A stretch of DNA of 64,000 nt, taken from assembly GCA_964035575.1 (NCBI GenBank), contig OZ037891.1, forward strand, positions 1,178,001 to 1,242,000. Reading direction: 5' to 3'. Under the pieces are notes generated by a model. That model was not told where the DNA came from and ran no database searches. It saw only the letters and a list, made by a program, of their open reading frames with translations. The stretch is from Rhynchopus sp. YZ270_cl-10 (lineage: Eukaryota; Euglenozoa; Diplonemea; Diplonemida; Diplonemidae). The translations under genes were made by a program, and so were the position numbers. The first letter of the stretch is position 1. Every line of letters starts with the position of its first letter. Shown piece after piece: positions 30,150-41,958 of this stretch.

Positions 30150-31529
30150 ATGCCGACCTTTTGCCACCTCTGCACATACCTGTCTCTCCTATGCATTATG
30201 CAGGCAAGTCTCACGGGCGCGTCTGCCACTCTGCCGGGGTGGGTTCCGGACTGGGTGCAAGAGTGCGACAACATCACGGTGTTGCGTGAAGAGAGCGGGT
30301 CTGTGCAGTTCACAGAGGACAGTCCTGAAACGTTGCACTACTGCTGGGAGATGCCGTGTGAAGGTGGGGACGTGCTGCTGAAAAAGTTGAGCTTTTCCGC
30401 TGTGAACGGGAACAGTAGCTTCATCATTGTAGAGTTGCACAACCCAGACGAGGGTGCCTTCTACGCTGCGCATCGTGCCGGGTGGTCCCACTACTACGAC
30501 CACTGGAGACCAGGTCCCCTGTTCATCCGCTTCTCTCCCTTCCCTGGGGAGTCCACCTCCATCGACTTCACCTACGTCTGCAAAACTGTAACGCAGGAAC
30601 CTTCGACTTCAACACCAGCGCCGCCGACACTAATCCCAACAGTGGCACCCACAGTTGCTCCAACCAATGTTCCTCCAACCAATGCCCCTCCAACTGTTGT
30701 TCCGACACCAGAACCCTCGACAGTGTCGCCCACGATTGCGATTGACAACTCAAGCGCACCGACCCCCGTTCCAACAGCAGCACTGCACCCCATGCCGTGC
30801 TTCAATGCAAAGACGTGTCAGGGGTACGGTGATGCGTCAGCAAGGTGCGAGCAGTCGAGCTGTGTGTGCAGTGGTGGGTATGCTTCCAGTGCGGCGCATG
30901 CGTTGGTCTGTGCCGATGCGGCGACACGTGCTGCGGTTGTGGTGTCGGTGTCGTTCAGGGCTGCCTGCGGCGCTGTGGCGGGACAGGTGGCGCAGGCAGT
31001 GCAGGACACTGTCGGCGGGACGGTGGCGTCCTCCGTGCACGAGGAGTGCTCTGCCGCAGCGCAGGTCGTGTCCTACGTCGTGCACATGGCGGAGGTTCCG
31101 GTCCTCGAGGCTGCAGGGCTCGACCTTGCGCACAGATTCGCCTCATACCTGACAGACGTGGACGTGCTGGCGGCACACTTCGTGGCGTCCCCCATAAACT
31201 GCACAGCGCCGTCTGCAGAGGCTGCCATTCTCGTGGACGGTCGGTGTGTGTCCCTTCTGTGCAGCCCGGACTCGGAGCTTGTGAACGGGGCATGTGTCGG
31301 GTCGGCAGGTGACCCGAGTGCTGACAGTAGTGGCAGTGGTGATGACTTCCCCGTGGGTTTGGTTGTGGGGCTCGCTGTCGGTGTTGCTGTTCTGATTGTC
31401 ATCCTTATTGTCGTCGTGATTGTAGCTGTGGTGTATATGCGGAGCAAGACGCCTGTGTCGTTCCAGTCTGCACCACCGCCGTTGCCGTTGTCCGAGGGTA
31501 CGCACCCCACCAACGGATGTGACGTGTGA
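30150..31529 (+). CDS. Type I cell-surface protein with Thr/Pro stalk and EGF-like module
   Basis: 459 residues from the ATG at 30150, chosen because it gives a clean signal peptide (MPTFCHLCTYLSLLCIMQAS). Residues 30-148 form a Cys-containing extracellular domain of CUB-like appearance (HYCWEMPCEGGDVLLKKLSF, PLFIRFSPFPG). Residues 149-212 are a Thr/Pro/Ala stalk, likely O-glycosylated. Residues 213-250 have EGF-like cysteines (CFNAKTCQGYG to CVCSGGY). After a further domain with scattered Cys come a Ser/Gly/Asp linker, one transmembrane helix (about 402-430, GLAVGVAVLIVILIVVVIVA) and a short Pro-rich cytosolic tail. Ligand unknown. The frame is open upstream to 29982 but lacks a signal there. 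Confidence 0.82.
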   Translation: MPTFCHLCTYLSLLCIMQASLTGASATLPGWVPDWVQECDNITVLREESGSVQFTEDSPETLHYCWEMPCEGGDVLLKKLSFSAVNGNSSFIIVELHNPDEGAFYAAHRAGWSHYYDHWRPGPLFIRFSPFPGESTSIDFTYVCKTVTQEPSTSTPAPPTLIPTVAPTVAPTNVPPTNAPPTVVPTPEPSTVSPTIAIDNSSAPTPVPTAALHPMPCFNAKTCQGYGDASARCEQSSCVCSGGYASSAAHALVCADAATRAAVVVSVSFRAACGAVAGQVAQAVQDTVGGTVASSVHEECSAAAQVVSYVVHMAEVPVLEAAGLDLAHRFASYLTDVDVLAAHFVASPINCTAPSAEAAILVDGRCVSLLCSPDSELVNGACVGSAGDPSADSSGSGDDFPVGLVVGLAVGVAVLIVILIVVVIVAVVYMRSKTPVSFQSAPPPLPLSEGTHPTNGCDV

Positions 31530-32773
31530 TAGGTGCTTCCCACAGATGTGCGCCTGGGGGTTGGAAAAGACAAAGAGACAAAAGAAAGTTGTGTGCATTT
31601 GGCGCCTTCTTTTCTCAAGTCTGCGTGCGTGTGTTTTTTCGCCCGAAAAGTTTAAAACTCCAAATGTATAAAATAGGAATACGAAAAGAAAACATCAAGA
31701 GAACGCACGTCCGAGCGACTGTTGAAATAATATTACCCTTTTTACTATTGTTTTGCAAAAATACGTGTCCTCGTGTTTTTCCCACTTTTTTCTTCCCTTT
31801 GTTTTCTGTGCTTTTGATGCCTCCATTCCGAGGCATTGTACGCTCGCGTACCTGCAAACCCACACAGGTTTGTGGTTAGGTTTGCAGAAAATAGTCTGAC
31901 CTCCTTCTGTTTCTGGCTCGGTGCCTGCGTCCACGGAGACGTTTGCACTTCAAGTACCACTTCTCTCTTATGGGATAGCCTCATGATATTCTGTGCTTCC
32001 CGCCTCTCTTTTCTGTTGTTTTTGTTCGGAGAACCAGTGCCCGCCCGCCGATGAACGATGAGGCGTTTGCACTTTCAACTTCTCTTTATTTCATTTTGTT
32101 ACCCATAAATGGGTTCTGCCGTGAGGCTTTTGAGTGGACGAGGTAAAAAACCCAAAATATGTGAAAAGGTGTGGCTTCATGTGTGTACATGCCCACCCCT
32201 TTATTGTGTAGTATGCTCCTTCAGTGTGTTGGCATAGGAGAGAACCCCACGATATCGTACATATTCCCCCACCCCCTTTTCTTCTTTATCTTTTCAAAGA
32301 TTTGCATTATTCCCATTTGTTTCTCCCATATGTGAAAATTCTGCCTCGTTACAGTAACAGCGTGCTTCGTAGAGGTTTAGCCACGTCACCCAAATCCTTT
32401 GGTGTTTTTCCAGAACAGAAAAAATGAAGGAAGTATGAAGTACACATGGCTCAAGATGCAATACACGAAATAGTACAAAAATGCGGGCGTGCTTCCATTC
32501 AACCCACCTTCCTACCTACACCGCCCACTCCCTTTCATTACTTTGTCACAACACACGACCTCACACTGCACTAACCCCCACAGAAGGACAACACCCTCTT
32601 TGCGAAAGGAGCGTATTGCTGTTTTGTTTTTTTTTTTTGTCACGGAAGGAAAGCGAATTATTGTCTTTTTTGCGTTGTTTTGGTTTCCCTACATCCTTTA
32701 CACACATCTGGGAGGCACACAATCAGCTACCAACGGGAGCGGAACATAACGCAACACGAGATAGACCTTTTCG
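31530..32773. other. Spacer with degenerate hairpin copies
   Basis: No gene seen. Near 31938 and 32060 occurs gcgtttgcactttcaacttc or a close variant, the tail of the family 1 hairpin seen at 25466 and 56880; the stems are degraded. The rest is T-rich, and short frames overlap on both strands. Confidence 0.45.
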
Positions 32774-33769
32774 ATGGCACAGTACCGCAGTGACGGTTGT
32801 GGACGGGATGCTTACATTCACGAGCAGATTCGGTATGCACTTGCAAATGCGCTTTTTGTTTCTTGGATCTGAAAACAAGACAAAACAACAACACCAAAAC
32901 AAAATAAAACAAAACAAAACCCTTTACAGGAAGCCTGCAAAGATTTCCAGCCTATCACAGAGGCGTGACACTCTGCCGGACAACGTCTATAAATATCTTC
33001 AAGAGCAGGTATGTGCCCACAGCAGACTAAGCCACGAGAGTGTTGGAGAGGGAGGGAGGGGAGAGGGCGGCTTGTGGTGTTTGTGGTGCTCTTGGCGTAT
33101 ACTTTCTTACTGATACAAAAAAAAGGTGGAGATTGCACAACTGTGGCAGCACAACCGAGGCAACTACACTACTCCAACTATTTGTTCCTTGCGCTTGTCT
33201 TGTACGAAACAGGGCTCATATTTCCCCCCCGGGTTCCATCTCCTCCCATGTTCAACCTCACTGAAGCGCTGTTGAGGGATCTCGCTATCCTGTGTGTCGC
33301 TTCTATTTTGTCAATGCTTGACAAATAAACGTTGTATTTATCCCACCGTTCTGGACCATTTGTACCCCAATACAACAGATTCACAGAGAAGGCTACCAGG
33401 AGTACATCCGTGAGCTGCAGGTCTTGGGCAACGCAGTGAACACGCAGTACACGCGAGGGCGGAAGACGGTTGCGCAGGACCGGCTTGCGGTGCAGGTATG
33501 TCGCGAAGGAAGCGCTTCCTTACGACGCGATAACAGCGCACATCACAATCAAACACACAACACACACCACATAGCCATATTCTGCACACGAAGTACCCTC
33601 ACTAGGCACCAACACACACACCACACCACAGGAGGAGGCAGTGATGGCGACACTCCAAAAGAAGCACATCAGGCAATACAAACTCAAAGCCCTCTACGAG
33701 CAAGAGATGGAGCAGTGGCAAGAGGAGCTGCGCAGCAAAGGGCTTGCCATTGAGGCGGACAGGGAGTGA
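32774..33769 (+). CDS. Small flagellar-type protein with SDGCGRD motif (4 exons, 130 residues)
   Basis: Exons 32774-32832, 32930-33008, 33379-33495 and 33632-33769 join with phases 2, 0 and 0; donors GTATG or GTATGT, acceptors ACAG. The protein starts MAQYRSDGCGRDAYIHEQIR. The YRSDGxGRD(x)YI pattern is, as I recall, common in short axonemal/inner-microtubule proteins. The C-terminal half, EEAVMATLQKKHIRQYKLKA then LYEQEMEQWQEELRSKGLAI, is a single long helix like that of CFAP141-type proteins. This makes an axonemal structural role likely, but the family is not fixed. No single long frame covers the gene, so it is easily missed. Intron 2 holds a family 2 hairpin. Confidence 0.75.
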
Positions 33770-34464
33770 AGACGGTGCGTGGGCGCGTCAGGGTTTCTTT
33801 TCCGAGACCATATGCGGTGCACTTCACCCGACATTTCCTCTACCTCTCAGAAAACCTTCTCAGAAAATGTCCACCTGATTGTGCAAAACCTCTGTCCTTT
33901 TTTGCCACACAAATTTTTATGTATGTGTGCACATGAGGCACACTTCATCCTTCAAGTCTTCTCTTTTTGTTGTTAATTGCTCGCCCTGCGAGCAAACCCA
34001 CACACACACCCACTAAACCCCCACAAGAGAAGGCTTCAAAACAATAAAAGGAAACAGTCCAGCCATTCCTGGTGGATGTTTTGTTTCCCCCCCCCTCCCT
34101 TTGCCAACACCTCTTCCTCCAAAAACCCGTAATTTGTGTTGTAATACCGGGGGAGGGAATTTTTTTTATCCAAAAAGTACCCTCCCTCCCATTCACGCCC
34201 GAACATCAAGCAAAGAATACCCTGCCTCCATTCCCTAACCAATTGCCCTTACCTTCTCCCTTACCTTCTCCCTTACTTTCTCTTTCTCTCCCCTCCCACT
34301 TTCCAAACAGAAGGGGGATTTCGTGTTCGATTGTTCTCCTATTTGACATACCATTTTTTGAAATACACATGACTTATTAAACCGTGCCTTTTGGAAAAAA
34401 ACGGATTATTCTTCCAGCTTTGTGCTTTTGATCCGTCTCGAGGGTGTGTGGACACACGGTGTAA
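33770..34464. other. Spacer with family 1 hairpin
   Basis: No gene seen apart from the hairpin at 33925-33943. A C/T-rich stretch (34230-34320) precedes the next gene. Confidence 0.45.
33925..33943 (+). ncRNA. Dispersed hairpin motif, family 1 (stem GTGTGC/GCACAC)
   Basis: A perfect 6-bp stem GTGTGC/GCACAC with loop ACATGAG, followed by ttcatccttcaagtcttctc. It lies 156 nt past the stop of the SDGCGRD gene. The stem differs at most positions from CTAAGC/GCTTAG at 22581 and 60784, yet is fully paired. Confidence 0.6.
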
Positions 34465-36330
34465 ATGTCTGCCGCGGTTACTTCGGTGTCGGAGGAGGAA
34501 TGGAAACGGGAGTGTGGTCTTGTTGCGCCGGACCGTGCGTTGTACTTGCCTGACTGTAGAGCGTTGTTCGCACGGTATATGAGTGTGCCGGGGCAGGCGT
34601 TGGCGTGTCCGAATGTGTGGGTGGTGCTGGTGGAGTGTCTCGGGCTGCTGCTGGACACGAAGCCGCAGACGCATCCTACGTGGGAGCAGAACAGCGCTGT
34701 GGGGCCACAGTCGCGCTTCTACCCTACGATGCGGCTGCTGCTGACGCACCACGACACTGCGTTGAGACGTCTGCAGGATGCACGCTGCCCGCCGCAGGCA
34801 TGTCTCGCAGATGCCGTCCGTGTCTTCTGTACACCCTGCGCCAGTGCGTCTGGCGACCAAGTCCTCATAACAGTGGGCGTGGTGGCATCGCACTGCGGCG
34901 AAGAGGCAGCAGTGCTGTGCAACCTAGTGGAGAACGTGCTCTGTCTCGACAAAGGGGCCAAGACGTTGATCCTCACAGCGCGGTTCAACTTTGCGCAGGA
35001 TAATGAGCGTGCGCACCTCGGCCGTCTGCGTGCGAGCCTCAAGCACCTGGAAGGCGTGCAGGCAGCGCTTGGCCGTCATGAGGTCGACCTCGTGCCGCTC
35101 ACCTCTGAGCAGGAGGCAGCGTCGCACAGTCTTGCCGATGTGGACGTGGCGCGCATCGCAGTGCTCATTGATAGAGACTTCGACCTCAGAACGATGCTCA
35201 GCCGCGATATGTCGGTATGGTGGTATTTTTGTTTTATTTACTGTTCTTCACAGGACGAAGCGCACGACACCTGCACTGTCGGGCTGACCCCACCACAGTT
35301 CCTTGCTGTGGCCGTGCTGCAGCTCTGTGTGGGGCTTGCTCTGCGTATGGAGGCACGACGTGGTGACGACGAGGCGACACCGATGCTCTCACGCGCAGCA
35401 GCTGCACACGGCGAGCCGACTGCACTGGACACTGCGTACTGGGCAGCATGCGACGCGAAGGACGGCGAGGCACTGCTCTTCAGCCTGCCGCCCTTCCACT
35501 GCAGCAGCACACCCACCTGGGGCAGCCTCCTGCAGTGCGTCTCGCACGACAGCACGCACCTCAACGACGCACTGCAAGGGTACCGCCCCTCCTACGGCGA
35601 CCTGCAGCTGAAGCACCGTGTCTTGCGCAAGGCAGAGGCTGCGTGGAACGTCGCTGCCGACAGACTCATGCACTCTTGGGAGAAACGCAACAAATGGTGC
35701 GGCCTGCGCACCGTCCACAACTACGGGCACAGCCACAGCCACCTCATCCGCCCTGTTCTATGGCTTGAAGCAAGCCTAGCCCTGTACGAGCCCTTTGGCA
35801 AGAAGCAGGACCTCGAGCGTGACCAGGCCGAGGCAGAAGCGCAGGTGGCACTCCTCCGCTCCACCACACAACAGCGGGAGTGCAGCGAGGCCTTCAAGAG
35901 CCTCCCGCGGGATGACAGTGCAATGGAGAAGTCGGACCTTGAGATGCGGGTGACGGGGAGGGACCATGCGTCGTTCAAGGTGGCGCTGCTCAGGAACGGC
36001 GACTCCGTGGAGGTGTCGGTGCCGCCACGAGCCTCGCAGCTGACCCCTACAGAGATGCTGCCTCACTACGGGCCGCTTGCCTGCGCAACAGATGTCTCCG
36101 GTGTGCCACTCACAAACGAACAGATCCTGTGGGTCTTCCGCTCGCTCGACACAAACAACAACGGAACACTCGACCGTGACGAGGTTGCATCGTTCTACCA
36201 GTCCTGCACAATGTTCGACACACAAGACGACACAACCGTCAAAAAGGAGCTCCAAAAGCTCATCGGTAGCAACAAAAAGGTCGGCCCCTACGAGTTCAAG
36301 ACAATGCTCCTGCATATTGCCAAGGCATAG
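34465..36330 (+). CDS. EF-hand protein of unknown family with an in-frame mini-intron
   Basis: The frame runs from the ATG at 34465 to 36330. A 39-nt segment, 35215-35253 (GTATGG to TTCACAG, 13 codons, no stop), interrupts an otherwise GC-rich coding stretch with hydrophobic, T-rich sequence. It is almost certainly an intron, leaving 608 residues. Near the C-terminus is one canonical EF-hand (about residues 540-568 after splicing, RSLDTNNNGTLDRDEVASFY), with Asp, Asn, Asn, Gly and Glu at loop positions, and a weak second one (KVGPYEFKTMLL). The N-terminal 500 residues are helical and rich in Cys/His without a recognised domain. Calcium binding is likely; the role is unknown. Confidence 0.78.
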   Translation: MSAAVTSVSEEEWKRECGLVAPDRALYLPDCRALFARYMSVPGQALACPNVWVVLVECLGLLLDTKPQTHPTWEQNSAVGPQSRFYPTMRLLLTHHDTALRRLQDARCPPQACLADAVRVFCTPCASASGDQVLITVGVVASHCGEEAAVLCNLVENVLCLDKGAKTLILTARFNFAQDNERAHLGRLRASLKHLEGVQAALGRHEVDLVPLTSEQEAASHSLADVDVARIAVLIDRDFDLRTMLSRDMSVWWYFCFIYCSSQDEAHDTCTVGLTPPQFLAVAVLQLCVGLALRMEARRGDDEATPMLSRAAAAHGEPTALDTAYWAACDAKDGEALLFSLPPFHCSSTPTWGSLLQCVSHDSTHLNDALQGYRPSYGDLQLKHRVLRKAEAAWNVAADRLMHSWEKRNKWCGLRTVHNYGHSHSHLIRPVLWLEASLALYEPFGKKQDLERDQAEAEAQVALLRSTTQQRECSEAFKSLPRDDSAMEKSDLEMRVTGRDHASFKVALLRNGDSVEVSVPPRASQLTPTEMLPHYGPLACATDVSGVPLTNEQILWVFRSLDTNNNGTLDRDEVASFYQSCTMFDTQDDTTVKKELQKLIGSNKKVGPYEFKTMLLHIAKA

Positions 36331-36776
36331 AAAATCTGTTTTCATTCGGACAAAAAAATGTGAAGGGGAAAATGAAAGGACCTTCACAGGCCTTCCCCCT
36401 TCAGTTCTTGCAAAACGAAAAAAACGGATTCTGTTCAAAGCGACCCTTTTTTTTTTTTTTGCTAAAAATAACTTTTTTGTCAATTCTAAATAGATTGGAG
36501 GCAGCGCTGCGGTGCAAACAATTTGTTTTCCGATTGGAGCGCACAAACAAAAGACCCTATCTTTGTTTTGATGTATTTTTCTCATCCCTCTATTCCCTCG
36601 AACTCATCTTCTTCAATCTTTGAGGGTTTCTTGTTCTCTGTTGTTCTTCTACAGACTGCCTTTTGTACAGGCAGCTACACGACCAGACAAGCTAGCGACA
36701 AACCAAACCCCTAGCCCGACACCTCCCCGACCCCCCTCTACCTCCCCCAACCCTCCACCACTGCCAGGAAGGGGAA
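36331..36776. other. Spacer before MSH6
   Basis: No gene or hairpin seen. A long T run lies near 36445, and a C-rich stretch (36715-36770) directly precedes the MSH6 ATG, as before several other genes here. Confidence 0.45.
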
Positions 36777-39700
36777 ATGGTGTTCTCTAAGGAAGCAACC
36801 CAGCCGCCGCCCGCAAAGCGGCAACGTCTGGGCGCAGTCGCTCTGGACTCAGAGGGAAGGACGCTGTCGGAGTACCGCCAGCAGGCGAAGGACACAAATG
36901 CTGCACACAACCACGGTGTGAAGTACAGCTTCCTCAACAACATCCGCGACCAGAAGGGCCGCAAGCCAGAGGACAAAGAGTATGCCCTCCCTCCCATTTT
37001 GCAAGAATCCAAGAAATGCAAAATTGTAAACTTTTTTTTGACAAAGTTTCTGCCAAAAATCCTTTCGGTAAATGTTAGTTTTTCTATAATAGGCTAGTTG
37101 ACGCCACGGGTCGGTTTAGGAAATTTGTCCATTTTTCTGGGAAATCGTGTCCCATACCCCCCCATACCGCCCTCAAATGCCCCCAAACCCTCCAAAACCC
37201 TCGCGAACCCTCGCATACCCAACCATACCCTGCCGTACCCTCCCATACCGCACGTTTGCCTTTTTTTTGGGATAATCGTGTCCCATACCGTGCCACACCG
37301 TGCCATGCCCTGCCACACCCTGCCACACCATGCCACACCCGTGCCAAACCGTGCCACACCCTGCCACAATAATAATTTTTCAAAATGTTGAATTGTTTTG
37401 GTTTATTTTTATTCATCTTCTATTCCAGATATGACGCACGCAAACTGCACGTCCCCGAGTCTTGTTTGGGTGCGATGACGAACTTCGAGCGTCAGTACTG
37501 GGAGATCAAGATGGCGAACTGGGACACAGTGCTGTTCTTCAAGAAGGGGAAGTTCTACGAGCTGTACGAGCGCGACGCGGACATTGGTCACCAGGAGTTT
37601 GACTTGAAGATGGTGGACACGGCACGGTCCTCGATGCGGATGGTTGGGCTGCCTGAGCAGACCTTTGGCATGTGGGCATCACGTTTCATAGGTGCTGGCT
37701 ACAAGGTGGGCCGTGTCGAGCAGATGCAAACACGCACACAGCTCGACCGCATCGCAAAGGGAGGGAAGGCGCCTCCGATTGTGCCGCGCGAGCTGTGCCA
37801 GATTCTGACGTTGGCAACCCTGACGGAGCTGGACATGATCACAGACCACGAGGCGAAGTACATTGTCGCTGTGAAGGAGGATGAGGGTGCGTACGGTATT
37901 GTTGTTGCAGACACGTCGCGAGGGGAGTTCCGCTTTGCGCACTTCAGAGAGGACGAGCAGCGTGTCGACTTTGTGACTATGCTGCACACAGCCAAGCCAA
38001 AGGAGCTGATCCTCGAGCGCAACAAGGTCAGCAAGGTGACCCTCGCGTGCATCGACAAAGAGCTGGGCGGCAACGTCCGTAAGTCGTTCCTCACAAGCGG
38101 CTCCGAATTCATTGACATGACCAAGGCACGTGAGCACCTTGAGGCCTCTGAGTTCTTCCCTATCAACCCGCCGCCAGAGGGGCTCGCAGCGTACTGGGAC
38201 AACTCCTTGGTGATGTCTGCGTTCGGCGCGATGTGCACATACCTGAATACAGCGAAGCTCGACACAGAGCTTCTTTCGATGAAGAACTTCGGTACGTACG
38301 ACCCGTACCGTGGGGGCAACGCGTTGGTTCTGGACGGGACTACGCTGGCGAACTTAGAGATCCTTGAAAGTGCTTCGGGACGGGGCTCGCAGGGGACGTT
38401 GCTGCAGCATGTGTCGCACTGTGTGTCACCTATGGGAAGGCGCATGCTGCATGAGTGGATATGTGCACCTCTCCTGGACGCTGCCGCCATCAGAACACGC
38501 CAGGACGCTGTTGCAGAGCTGGTCGAGCAGCAGGGCAAGCAGCGTGAGTTGCGCGACTTCCTCCGCCGCCTGCCCGACCTTGAGCGCAACCTCTCCCGCC
38601 TCGGTGTTGCCGGCCGTGAACGTGAAGTCGCCTGGGTGGACCCTTCGGCATACAACAAGAAGATCGTGAACATCTTCGTCGCCACGCTGCAGGCCTTCCG
38701 CACCATCTACACCTTCATCGAAGCCTGCGCAGACGACCCTTTCGCGTCGCAGCTGCTCAAGGACCTCACGCTCTTCAAGGATAAGGGCGGCAGCATCGCA
38801 GACTACGGCACGGAGCTGACCCACTTCCAGAACAGCTTCGATTTCTCAGAGGCCCAGGCGACCGGCTCAGTCGTGCCGAACAAAGGACAGAACAAAAAGT
38901 ACGACGAAACACAGGAGACACTGCGCTGCATCGAGGGCGACCTGGACGAGCTGCTCCTGGACGTGAAGAAGCACTACGGCACGCAAGGGAGCAAGGTGAA
39001 GTTCGTTGACTTTGGGAAGGACAAGCGCCTTGTACAGGTGCCCACCTCTGCTGTGGCAGACCACAAAGCGTGCAAAGGCCTTGAGGTAAAGTCTTCCAAC
39101 CAGACCGTCACGCGCTTTGTCTTTACAGAGGCGAAGGCGCTCATTGAGCAGCACGATGCAGCAAGCGACGAGCTCGAGGGTATCAAGCGTGGGGTGCTCA
39201 AACACATTCTGTGCCGCTTCAGCGACGAGGCTGGGCTGTGGAAGTCCATCACCCGGAAGCTGTCGTATGCGGACTGTCTGTGTTCGCTAGCCCAGGCGTC
39301 GTCCCTGCCTGGGATGTGCAGACCTGTCATCAAGGAGAGGCTGCACGGGGAGAAGCCTTTCCTCAAGGCGCTCAAAGTCGTGCACCCGTTGGTGCGGCCG
39401 GCTGTGTGTGCGCACAGCGACAACATCATTGCGAACGACATCCTGCTTGGAGGTGACGAGCCGCCCGTGGCCCTCATCACCGGACCCAACATGGGCGGGA
39501 AGTCGACAGTAATGCGCTCAGCATGTGTCGTCATCATCTTCTCGCAACTCGGCTGCTTCGTGCCAGCGGAAAGCGTCGAGATGACACCAGTGGACCGTAT
39601 CTTCACACGCATCGGAGCGATGGACCGCATTCTGTCAGGACTCTCCACCTTCATGGTTGAGATGCGTGAGGTATGTTCCGCTTTGTTCACCACGGTGAGC

Positions 39701-40562
39701 CAACACATTCTGGCCTCGTGGGCCCTCAGGCTCATGTGGTTACCCCTTTTTCACACCACCTCCCGCAGACATCAGCGATCCTGAAGAGCGCAACACAGGA
39801 CAGCTTCATTGTTCTGGACGAGTTGGGCCGAGGCACCGCGACTGTCGACGGGTACTCCATTGCGCATGCAGTCATGAACGACATCGCGCACAGGTATGAT
39901 CAGAGCGCCACATCCTTCTCGCTCCGACCACCAAGCCTACATACACTTTCGCTCTTTATGAAACACCCACATCCGACATTGCAACACACCACACAAAAGG
40001 GCCATATTCTGCGCAAGAATTACCCTCACAAGACATCCACAACACAACACAACACAACGCATGCTATACTCCTTTCAAGCGTTACCCACCCTACATCAAA
40101 CACAACACACAACACAGGATCGCCTGCAGAACGATGTTCTCGACCCACTACCACTTCCTCTGCCGCGATGTGCTGGCCATGCAGAACGACTTGGTATGGA
40201 CACAACCCTCCACCACGGACACTGCTTTATATTCACCCAACCCTCCTCTACAGATAAGCATGTACAGAATGGCGTACAACATTGACCCTGTCACGCGTTC
40301 GGTTACGTTTTTGTATAAGTACGTCAGAGGGGCAACGAATGAATCGTACGGTGTAGATGTGGCGAAGAAAGCTGACATCTCGGAACACATTTTGAAGCGT
40401 TCGCAGGACAAATCGAATGAGTTCCGCTTGGCGAATGACTATGAGGACGACGACATTGCACTTAAGGTGGCGGTGTTCGCACGCAACGCACTCAGGAGCA
40501 AAGACGCATCCTCCCTGCGATGCGCAAAACGCAAGGCATGTGACATGGTCAACATGAGCTGA
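36777..40562 (+). CDS. MSH6: DNA mismatch repair protein MSH6 (5 exons)
   Basis: Exons 36777-36979, 37429-39670, 39769-39893, 40118-40193 and 40254-40562 join in frame to 984 residues. The mismatch-recognition Phe-x-Glu is present (KKGKFYELYERDADI, about residue 110), as is the MutS connector/lever/clamp order (GTLLQHVSHCVSPMGRRMLH, AALEDLPDLERNLSRL-type core). The ATPase has Walker A GPNMGGKST (about 755), Walker B-type VLDELGRGTATVDG and MFSTHYHFLC. MSH6 pairs with MSH2 to recognise base mismatches and small loops. The protein is shorter at the N-terminus than animal and yeast MSH6: about 75 residues precede the recognition domain, with no PWWP or clear PCNA-binding motif. The start at 36777 gives a basic leader (AKRQR). 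Confidence 0.96.
37145..37372 (+). repeat. Minisatellite-like C-rich repeat in MSH6 intron 1
   Basis: Imperfect tandem units of about 10 bp of the type ccatacc(c)tg / ccacaccgtg fill most of intron 1. The phrase cgtgtcccatacc occurs twice, about 130 bp apart (near 37147 and 37277), suggesting duplication of a larger block. Strand-biased C richness is extreme. No coding role. Confidence 0.75.
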
Positions 40563-41958
40563 TCTGATATCCTTTGATATACGGCAGTTTTTTTTTTGTC
40601 GTGGTTGGGTGTCCACCCCCCCGGTACAGCCGGTCACCAATACCAAGGTACACTGTCATGAGAGGGCTTTGTATTTCAAGTCTGATTTTTTTTATATCTG
40701 TTAGATTAGTCTATCTGACAAGCGGTCTGCATGTTTTGCTGCCTTTTCCCCCAAAAGACCCCCAAAACCCCAAAAAATAGCTGTATGTTCTGATGTATTT
40801 TATCCCATCAGAAAAGCTTGTGTTTTGTTGAAGTAAAATTAAAATAAAATTACCTCATCATACAATGCAGTTGTTTTTCATCTCCCACCCATCTCTCAAA
40901 AAGGCCCTCAGTGTTATTTTTAAACTGTAAATTTTAACAGTTGAGGTGCGTTATTTCAACGCAAAGAAGAAGGGGAATTTTTTTTAATACTGGAACCTGA
41001 TTCCTGTGGATTTTGTGTGGCTCTCACACAGAGTTCATATTCTTACAAAAAAAAAAAAAACCATTTTTTTTTTCTGATGTGATGTGTGCATGATTGGCAC
41101 ATTCAAATTTTCTTTTTTTTATCCCGCAACTTCCTGCAATCTCCCTGTCAAAATGAAAACGCCATCCCCGTCCCCGGCAATGTGTAAAAAAATAAAAATA
41201 GGAAAAAAATGAAACTGTATTTTTGTGGTGTAGCAAATTATTCTCAAAAGGTTTTTGTGTTATTAAAAATGATGGTAGAAAAAAAATTTGGTAAAGTGGG
41301 ACAAAAGTGGGTTGAGAAGACGCAGTTACCAACCCACTTTTTTTTTTCCCAGTTCCCGGGGCTCAAGATAATTGATTTCCTCCTCCTCCCCACTGCCCAC
41401 CGCGAAAAGGCAATCCACGCTTTTTTGTTTTCAAAAGAATGGGGTTTTTGTGAAGATTAGGCTTTTTTTTCATTTTGATTATAAACATTAAAATGAGTTG
41501 ATCCAGGTTACGGCGGGGTGAAGTGGGATGAGCAGGATGGGGTGTTGTGTTGCCACTCCTCCTAGCAACGTATGAGCTCAATCTGTTTCAAAGCCCCCCC
41601 ATTAGATGTTTTTGAGAGGGGCACTTTTTTAGCCGTCCTTTCTTCGGGAAAAAAAAATACCCACCACCCCACCCCACCCCTACTCCCCACCCCCCAAAAT
41701 AAAAACGATACAAACGAAATCCCAACCGTTCTTTTTAAAAATTCACTTTACCCCTCCCTCCCTCTCTCTCCCCCTCTTCTCCCACCCACCCCACCACAGC
41801 CACAAAACCCATCACCTCTCAACTTCTTTTTTTTTTTGCTTTTCTCCCCCCCCGGGGGAAACTCCAAAAGCAACGATGTGGAAGGGGAAGGGGACGTGAA
41901 AAAGGACAGAAAAAAAAAAAAAAGAAACGTTGTCTTTTGACATCTTTTTTTAAAAGAA
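40563..41958. other. Spacer with degenerate hairpins
   Basis: No gene seen. A loop/tail variant (gtcatgagagggctttgtat) lies near 40657 and a family 1 hairpin at 41085-41101. T and A runs are frequent, and a C-rich run lies at 41660-41810 ahead of the next ATG. Confidence 0.45.
41085..41101 (+). ncRNA. Dispersed hairpin motif, family 1 (stem TGTGC/GCACA)
   Basis: TGTGC-ATGATTG-GCACA followed by ttcaaattttcttttttt. The loop is more diverged than in other copies, but size (7 nt), stem and tail agree. Confidence 0.45.
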
